Source: an uncultured Eubacteriales bacterium (GTDB lineage Bacteria > Bacillota > Clostridia > Christensenellales > Aristaeellaceae). From it: DNA of 64,000 nucleotides. Position numbers and translations under genes: made by a program. This document shows positions 58,738 to 64,000 of this stretch, piece after piece. Location of the stretch: contig CADBZH010000005.1 of the NCBI GenBank assembly GCA_902799045.1, positions 1 to 64,000 of the forward strand, written 5' to 3'. The notes beneath the pieces were generated by a model, which did no database searches, was not told where the DNA came from, and worked only from the letters and a program-made list of their open reading frames with translations. Each line of letters starts with the position of its first letter. The stretch's first letter is position 1.

Positions 58738-60249
58738 GTGCGCAAGGCATTGTCGCTGCTGGCGCTGCTGCTGGCGCTGTGCGTTGGGGTCGGCGGCTGC
58801 GCGCTGCGCGGCCAGGAGACGGAAGCCGCTGGTGAGATCAGCCTGCCCCAGCCCTCCGACGAGCCGGAGAACATGATCCTGGGTGAATCCGCGGCCGGCG
58901 GCATGGTGGAGGCGGCCCTCTACCACCCCGCCAGCGATTTCTCAGGCTTCTCCACCGTGAACCAGAGCATCCGGGCGGAGGTGGGCCAGAGCCTGCCGGA
59001 GGCCGCCGTGGAGGCGCTTCTGAACTCCGGCATCCGCGCCGCCGCGGACGTGCGGCTGCTCTCCTGTGAATACGCCTGCGGCACCGCCACGGCGAACCTG
59101 TCCATCGACGCCCGCAACGCCAACTCGCCCCAGGAGCTGCTGGCCCTTGAGACGGCCATCGGCAACACGATGCTGGGCATCGAGGGCGTGCGCGCCGCGA
59201 ACGTGCTGATCGCGGACCGAAGCGAGAGCTGCTGCCAGCTGCCGGTGGGCGTTCAGACCGCGATTCTCCCCAGCGTCACCGCCGCCTACGCCCAGCTGCA
59301 GGCCGAGCGCGACCGGCTGGCGCAGGCCGGCGCCGCGCCGATCGCGCGCACGGCGCTTCTGTACTTCCCCACCGAGGGCGGCGAATGGCTGGTGCCGGAG
59401 CTTCGGAGCCTGTCGGTGGCGGACGGGGCCTTCGTCCCGGCGCTGATCGACGCGCTGAAGGCCGGGCCGCGGGACGAGCGCTGCGCCATCGCCTCGATCC
59501 CCGAGGGCGCGGAGCTGCTGGAGGAAAACCCGGCGGTGGCGACCCTCTCCACCGGCGAGCGCGTGCTGACGCTGAACTTCACCTCCGCCCTGGCCAACTA
59601 CCTGGCCTTCTCGGGCCTTGAGGTGTGGGAGCTGGCCGGGTCGATCACGATGACGATGTGCTCGTTCCTGCCGGAGCTGGACGGCGTGAAGGTGATGGTG
59701 AACGACGAAGCGATCTCGATGTGCGCCATCGGCGAAACGATCTTGCAGTTTGAAGGCGGGCTGATGCGCCGCCGGGATTTCGCCAATCGCGTGGGCAGCG
59801 TGGCGACGCTTTACCTGTTGAACGGGGGCGACGAGCTGCAGGGCGTGGAGCGCGCCGTTTCGACGCGCAGCGCCCTGTCCCCCAAGCGGCTGTTGACGGA
59901 GCTGTTCGCCTACTCGGGCCTCGAGGACGCGCCCTATCGCCTGCCGATCCCCGGCGCCGTGTCGGCCGAGGACGTGCTGGGCGTCCAGGTGGTGGGCGGC
60001 ATCGCCCGAGTGAACCTCTCCGCCAGCTTCTATCGAAGCTGCCAGACGCTCAGTCCCCGCGCCGAGCGCGACCTGGTGTACGCCATGGTGAACACGCTCT
60101 GCGCGCTGGACGGCATCCGCGCCGTGCGCTTCTACGTGGAGGGCCGCGCCGCCGACACCCTCGCCGGCAGCGTGTACCTTAGGAGCCCGCTGATGCCGAA
60201 CCCCGGGCTCGTGGCCGAGCCCGCCGGAGCGGCTACAGCCGCACCGTGA
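58738..60249 (+). CDS. Lipoprotein with two GerMN domains, downstream of the two-component system
   Basis: A 503-residue protein starting at a GTG (58738) with GGGAGG eight bases upstream. The lipoprotein signal LALCVGVGGC puts Cys20 or so at the lipid site. Two GerMN (sporulation and spore germination) domains follow (around residues 60-180 and 330-480), with a family-like LLNSGIRAAADVRLLS and LTLNFTSALANYLAFSG. The order regulator-kinase-GerMN lipoprotein mirrors mtrA-mtrB-lpqB of Actinobacteria, where LpqB modulates the kinase. A similar role here is inference. Its end overlaps the convergent asparagine-synthetase-like gene by 17 bases. Confidence 0.85.
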   Translation: MRKALSLLALLLALCVGVGGCALRGQETEAAGEISLPQPSDEPENMILGESAAGGMVEAALYHPASDFSGFSTVNQSIRAEVGQSLPEAAVEALLNSGIRAAADVRLLSCEYACGTATANLSIDARNANSPQELLALETAIGNTMLGIEGVRAANVLIADRSESCCQLPVGVQTAILPSVTAAYAQLQAERDRLAQAGAAPIARTALLYFPTEGGEWLVPELRSLSVADGAFVPALIDALKAGPRDERCAIASIPEGAELLEENPAVATLSTGERVLTLNFTSALANYLAFSGLEVWELAGSITMTMCSFLPELDGVKVMVNDEAISMCAIGETILQFEGGLMRRRDFANRVGSVATLYLLNGGDELQGVERAVSTRSALSPKRLLTELFAYSGLEDAPYRLPIPGAVSAEDVLGVQVVGGIARVNLSASFYRSCQTLSPRAERDLVYAMVNTLCALDGIRAVRFYVEGRAADTLAGSVYLRSPLMPNPGLVAEPAGAATAAP

Positions 60250-61951
60250 CGTTGCGCTCCGCCATCCAGCGGTTCACCTGCCAGAGGTAGCCCAGCAGCT
60301 GCGGCCCTGCCATCAGCTGGCCGAACCAGGGCGTATCGGCCGGGTTCAGGTCGGACCGGGCGATCTCCAGCACCCGATCCCGATCCACATAATGGAATAT
60401 CGGCGCGTCCCCATCCGAGACCAGGCGCTCCGCGAGCGTGCGCGTCAGCTGCGCGAAATGCGGGCTGCAGGTCTTCGGATAGGGGCTTTTCTTGCGCTTC
60501 AGCAGCTTTTCCGGCAGCAGGTCGCGCACCGCCGCCCGGAACAGCCCTTTCTCCTGCCCGTCCATAAACTTCATGGTCCAGGGCACGTTGTAGACGTACC
60601 GGACCAGCCGGTCGTCACACAGCGGCGTCAACACCTCCACCCCCGCGCCGGCGCACATCCGCACGGCGCGCTCCTGCAGGTTCGGCATGAAGTATTCAAA
60701 GCACAACCGCTGCATCGTCCTCAGGCGGCGCTCGTCCGGGGCAAATTCCGCGCCGGGGTCGGCCGCCGCGCGGCGGGTCTCAAACACGTCGCGCACGTAT
60801 TCCGTCAGGCGCAGCGCCTCGCGGGTCTCCGGCCTCAGGATGCGCTCCCGCAGCGCCAGCGACCCCGACCAGGGAAAGCCGGTCAGCGGCGCGTCGTCCC
60901 GGAACCAGGGATAGCCGCCGAAAACCTCGTCGCCGCACTCGCCGGAGACCACGCTGCCGTCAAAGCGCGCGATCTCCCGGGCCAGCAGCATCAGCGACAC
61001 GTCGATGTCCGCCATGCCGGGAAAGCCGCGCAGGGACATCGCTCGCCCCATGCCCCGCGCCAGCGCCTGGGCGTCCAGCGTCACGAAGCGGTGCTGGGTG
61101 CCGAACGCGCCGACGGCCAGCTTCACATAGGGCGCGTCCGCCTCCGGGCGAAAGGCGTTGGGTTCGAAATCCCGCTCGTTGCCGAGGTAGTCCACCGAAA
61201 AGGTGCGCAGGTCGCCCTGGTATTGCGCCAGCAGCGCCGTGAGCGCCGTGGAATCCAGCCCGCCGGAGAGCATCACCGCGCTCTTCAGCGGCGCGATCTC
61301 CGCCACGGCGGCCTCGAGCAGCTCCCGCACCGTTTGCACCGTCCGGGCGGCGTCGTCCTCGTGCGGCGCGTCCTCCAGGGCAAAATAGCGGTCCACGGAG
61401 GCCCGGTTCCGACGGATGGCAAGGGCGCAGCCCGGCTCCAGCATGCGCATGTCCCGGTAATACGTGCGGCCGGGTGTGCGGGCCGGGCCGAGGCCGAACA
61501 GCTCGCGCAGGCCGTCGCCGTCCACCACCGGCTCCACCCGGTCGGACTTCAGCAGGGAATCCGGGTGGTCAGAGAAGGCGGCGCAACGCTCATCCAGCGC
61601 GTAGAACACCGGCTGCTCCCCCATGCGGTCGCGGCTCAGCACCAACGCGTCGGCGTCCGCGTCCATCACGCAGGTGGCGACGGGGCCCTCCATGTGGCGG
61701 GGATAGTCCGCCCCCCAGCGCCGGTAGGCCTCGAGAGCCAGCAGTGCGTCGGAAGCGCCTCCCGCCTGCCCCAGCGCGGCGATCAGCGCCTCCCGGTTGC
61801 GCAGGCGCCCCCGGGTCATGGCGATCAGCCCGTCCCGGGAGGCCGTGCCCCGGGCGCAGAGCGTCATCCGCCCCTTGGTGATGCAGGGCGCGTCCATGAC
61901 GCCGCTGACGGGACGGTTGTAATCCGAGTGGTACACGCCGAGATAATTCAT
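60233..61951 (-). CDS. Asparagine synthetase-like protein lacking the glutaminase cysteine
   Basis: A 572-residue AsnB-family protein. The C-terminal synthetase domain has the PP-loop SGGLDST (~residue 228) and the conserved GECGDEVFGGY (~332), so ATP-dependent amide transfer looks possible. The N-terminal domain keeps the glutaminase fold length, but the sequence starts MNYLGVYHSDY instead of MC, so the catalytic Cys2 is missing. The ATG at 61951 has GGAGTGAGG upstream, and no in-frame Met-Cys is seen nearby. It may use free ammonia, or belong to the AsnB-like proteins that modify peptides or cell-wall intermediates. Confidence 0.85.
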   Translation of the reverse strand: MNYLGVYHSDYNRPVSGVMDAPCITKGRMTLCARGTASRDGLIAMTRGRLRNREALIAALGQAGGASDALLALEAYRRWGADYPRHMEGPVATCVMDADADALVLSRDRMGEQPVFYALDERCAAFSDHPDSLLKSDRVEPVVDGDGLRELFGLGPARTPGRTYYRDMRMLEPGCALAIRRNRASVDRYFALEDAPHEDDAARTVQTVRELLEAAVAEIAPLKSAVMLSGGLDSTALTALLAQYQGDLRTFSVDYLGNERDFEPNAFRPEADAPYVKLAVGAFGTQHRFVTLDAQALARGMGRAMSLRGFPGMADIDVSLMLLAREIARFDGSVVSGECGDEVFGGYPWFRDDAPLTGFPWSGSLALRERILRPETREALRLTEYVRDVFETRRAAADPGAEFAPDERRLRTMQRLCFEYFMPNLQERAVRMCAGAGVEVLTPLCDDRLVRYVYNVPWTMKFMDGQEKGLFRAAVRDLLPEKLLKRKKSPYPKTCSPHFAQLTRTLAERLVSDGDAPIFHYVDRDRVLEIARSDLNPADTPWFGQLMAGPQLLGYLWQVNRWMAERNVTVRL

Positions 61952-62171
61952 AGCCTCACTCCTTCGCTCAATCTGCCCAATTCTATGTGATTTCGCGCGT
62001 TCGCATGACGATTCGGGGGGATTGTGGAATCGTTACAGAAACTCAGAGGGACAGGCGGAATAAACCAGCTTGCGATGCGGTGCATTTTGCCGGTTAACTG
62101 CGTGGAAGCGGAAAACCCGCCGGCTGCCTCGCCTCATTCCCCGGTTTTTCGCGCGGAGCCCTTTATTTTGG

Positions 62172-62200
62172 TTGTGCGGCGGCGCACATTCTGGTATAAT
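62172..62200 (+). promoter_or_regulatory. Promoter of the MBL-fold hydrolase-comEC unit
   Basis: TTGTGC (62172-62177), a 17-bp spacer and TATAAT (62195-62200), 35 bp before the start codon. Confidence 0.65.
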
Positions 62201-62234
62201 GAAGGCACCATCCAACGAAAGAGGAGCGCTTGCC

Positions 62235-62948
62235 ATGCAATTGACGATCCTGGGCAACAACGGCCCCTTCCCCGCGCCGAACGGCGCCTGTTCCGGCTAT
62301 CTGCTGGAGAGCGACAGCGGCGAGACCTGCGTACTGATCGACTGCGGCACGGGCGTACTGAACCGGCTGATGGCGCTGGGCGGCCCGGCGGCGCTGGACG
62401 CGGTGCTGCTGTCTCACCTGCACTACGACCACATGTCGGACATGCTGCCGATGCAGTACGCGCTGCAGTTCAACCCCCGGCCAAAGCCGCTGCCGGTCTA
62501 CGCGCCGGACGCGCCGGAGGCGGTGTACGCGCTGCTTCAGGCCCCGTGCTTTGACCTCTGGGAGGCGAAGGATACGGCCATCGGCGAGATGCGTGTCTCC
62601 TTCACCCCGGCGCGGCACCCGGTGCCCACAAACGCCATCGCGGTGGAATGCGACGGCCAGCGCTTCGTGTTCACCGGCGATTCCAACCAGGACGCGCTGG
62701 TGGAGCTGTTCTGCGAGGGCGCGGACCTGCTGTTGGCGGACTGCGGGCTCCCGGAGGCCGACCACAAGTTCACCGCGCCGCACTACTCCGCCAGGCTCTG
62801 CGGGGAGCTGGCGAAGAACACCCGGGCCAAGCGGCTGCTGCTGACCCACCTGAACCCGAAGTATGATCCCCAGGCGCTGCTGGAGGAGGCCCGGGCGGTC
62901 TATCCCGCAGCGGAGCTTACTGAGCTGGGCGCGACCTACTACCTCTGA
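62235..62948 (+). CDS. MBL-fold metallo-hydrolase (RNase Z-like)
   Basis: A 237-residue metallo-beta-lactamase-fold protein. The metal-binding motif SHLHYDHMSD (HxHxDH, ~residue 62) is intact, with further ligands in FTPARHPVP, FTGDSN and LTHLNPKYD. The layout (short, no flexible arm) matches the RNase Z/PhnP-like branch often annotated as 'MBL fold metallo-hydrolase'; the substrate is unknown. The ATG at 62235 has AGAGGAG upstream. comEC starts six bases after its stop, so they are co-transcribed, but a link to DNA uptake is not established. Confidence 0.87.
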   Translation: MQLTILGNNGPFPAPNGACSGYLLESDSGETCVLIDCGTGVLNRLMALGGPAALDAVLLSHLHYDHMSDMLPMQYALQFNPRPKPLPVYAPDAPEAVYALLQAPCFDLWEAKDTAIGEMRVSFTPARHPVPTNAIAVECDGQRFVFTGDSNQDALVELFCEGADLLLADCGLPEADHKFTAPHYSARLCGELAKNTRAKRLLLTHLNPKYDPQALLEEARAVYPAAELTELGATYYL

Positions 62949-62954
62949 CGCGCC

Positions 62955-64000
62955 ATGGCCCGCCCCGAACCGTTTCTGCCGCGTCAGGCGCATGCGCGAC
63001 CGCTGGCGACGTTCGCCTCGGCATTCCTGCTGGGGCTGATCGCAGGGAAGGCGCGGCCCGCGCCGATCCTCGCCTGCGCCGGGGCGCTGGGTGGGGCGGC
63101 GCTGCTGTGCGCCCTGCTGCGGAAGAACCGGAGGGCGTTTGCCGTCTGTTTGCTGCTGGCGGGCTTCGCCGCGGGCCTGTGCCGGATGACGCTGGCGCTG
63201 GACGCCATTCCCACGGTCGAGACGCAATACTCCGTGGCCATGACGGGCCGCGTCGTCTCCGAGCCCTTTCAGAACCCTGACACGGGCCGCCTGATCAGCC
63301 AGTTCCAGTTGGAGACGCTGAACGGCGAGGCCTCGGACCTTCGGCTGCGGCTGTACCTGCGCGACGAGGCGCCGGTGCCGGAGGACGCGGTTTGCTATGG
63401 CCAGCGGCTTGCGCTGACGGGCCACATCTGGCAGGCCGACGCGGTGACGAATCCCTATGAGTTCGACTTCGGGGATTACCTCACGCGGCAGGGCCTCTCC
63501 GCCTATGCCACGGCCAGGCTTTCGGACGTGACGCCGCTTGAGACGCGCCGCGACCTGCGCTCGCTTCTGATCGACACCCGCAAGGGCATCGCGCGGCGCA
63601 TCGACGCGCTTTTCCCTGAAAACGCGCCGCTGGTGCGGGCGCTGGTGCTGGGCGACAGGAGCCTGCTGGACGAGGAATTCCGCGAATCGCTGAACCGCAC
63701 CGGCACGGCCCACCTGATCAGCATCTCCGGCCTGCACGTGACGGTGCTCGCGGCACTGCTGGCCTTCGCGCTGGGGCGGTTCCTGCCGAGGCGGTGGGCC
63801 AACCTGTTCGCCGTGCTGCTGCTGATCCCCTACGGCGCGCTGATCGGCTTCAACGCGCCCTTCGCGCGGGCGCTGATCATGTTCGCGCTGGTCTGCCTTG
63901 CGCCGACGACAGGCCATCCCAGCGATTCCGTCACCCGGCTGGCCGCGGCCATGCTGGGCTATCTGCTGGTGAAACCCCTGGCCATCGGGGACGCGGGCTT
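62955..64000 (+). CDS. comEC: ComEC/Rec2 family DNA-uptake channel (partial, runs off right edge)
   Basis: The first 348 residues are visible. N-terminal membrane helices come first (residues ~15-70), followed by the extracytoplasmic OB-like domain of ComEC (VAMTGRVVSEPFQNPDTGRL ... ATARLSDVTPL). The competence domain then starts with the highly conserved HLISISGLHVTVLAALLAF (~residue 252) and further helices. ComEC forms the membrane channel for single-stranded DNA in natural transformation. With a retractable type IV pilus in the same window, it makes competence plausible. No comEA or DNA-receptor gene is seen here. Confidence 0.93.
   Translation, partial: MARPEPFLPRQAHARPLATFASAFLLGLIAGKARPAPILACAGALGGAALLCALLRKNRRAFAVCLLLAGFAAGLCRMTLALDAIPTVETQYSVAMTGRVVSEPFQNPDTGRLISQFQLETLNGEASDLRLRLYLRDEAPVPEDAVCYGQRLALTGHIWQADAVTNPYEFDFGDYLTRQGLSAYATARLSDVTPLETRRDLRSLLIDTRKGIARRIDALFPENAPLVRALVLGDRSLLDEEFRESLNRTGTAHLISISGLHVTVLAALLAFALGRFLPRRWANLFAVLLLIPYGALIGFNAPFARALIMFALVCLAPTTGHPSDSVTRLAAAMLGYLLVKPLAIGDAG

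Noticed and set aside
62163..63917. A 584-codon minus-strand open frame
   Set aside because: It is antisense to the MBL-fold hydrolase and comEC, both of which show family motifs and proper starts.

Overview
The window reads as a chromosomal piece of a GC-rich, Gram-positive-type anaerobe of the phylum Bacillota, most likely an uncultured Clostridia-like gut lineage. Supporting genes are a T-box in front of valS, an IreB-family phosphoprotein next to ruvX and a DUF1292 domain, dnaG followed by the primary sigma factor and trmK, two WalRK/PhoPR-type two-component systems, paired DacF-type carboxypeptidases, and consensus TTGACA/TATAAT promoters. No outer-membrane gene is present; in particular, the type IV pilus operon has no secretin. 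The species cannot be named from the sequence.

Region by region: 0-4.6 kb carries a small stress-signalling-like cluster on the minus strand (zinc ribbon plus L7/L12-like protein, vWA protein, macrodomain protein) and a secreted protein with three Ig-like (BIG2) domains behind a palindromic operator. 4.7-8.8 kb is a heterodimeric ABC multidrug-type exporter preceded by a 23-residue leader peptide and a terminator, a layout typical of ribosome-mediated attenuation. 8.9-11.9 kb holds a cysteine-rich DUF3795 protein, an XRE regulator with a palindrome-covered promoter, a membrane protein and an RsbW-like/STAS pair.

12-28.6 kb is the most interesting part. It is a complete monoderm type IV pilus locus (minor pilins, PilB, PilT, PilC, PilD, PilM, PilN, PilO) ending in one intact major pilin gene. 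Next to that gene lie two promoterless pilin copies that both begin at the same 11-bp sequence, inside the conserved N-terminal helix, and face each other. A serine recombinase operon starts about 27 bp outside the outer copy. The geometry is that of a shufflon: inversions between the shared sites would swap the C-terminal part of the expressed pilin and keep the reading frame. I am not aware of a described pilin shufflon driven by a serine recombinase in Bacillota, and this is the main candidate for a new system.

29-32.3 kb is a CUT1-type sugar ABC importer, followed by two tRNA-Ser genes. 32.6-37 kb is PepF plus a PhoR/PhoP-like two-component system. 37.1-46.5 kb is housekeeping: PRC-barrel and YtxH-like proteins, an AI-2E family permease, IreB, an aldo/keto reductase with ferredoxin domain, a RuvX-DUF1292 fusion, RNase P RNA, a zinc-ribbon coiled-coil protein, Nif3, TrmK, the primary sigma factor and DnaG. 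46.8-53.2 kb has a short aspartokinase, valS with a T-box and an intervening small membrane protein, a GNAT enzyme and an M23 peptidase. 53.2-64 kb has two DacF paralogues, a WalRK-like pair with a GerMN lipoprotein, an asparagine-synthetase-like protein lacking the glutaminase cysteine, an MBL-fold hydrolase and the start of ComEC. ComEC together with a PilT-containing pilus makes natural DNA uptake plausible.
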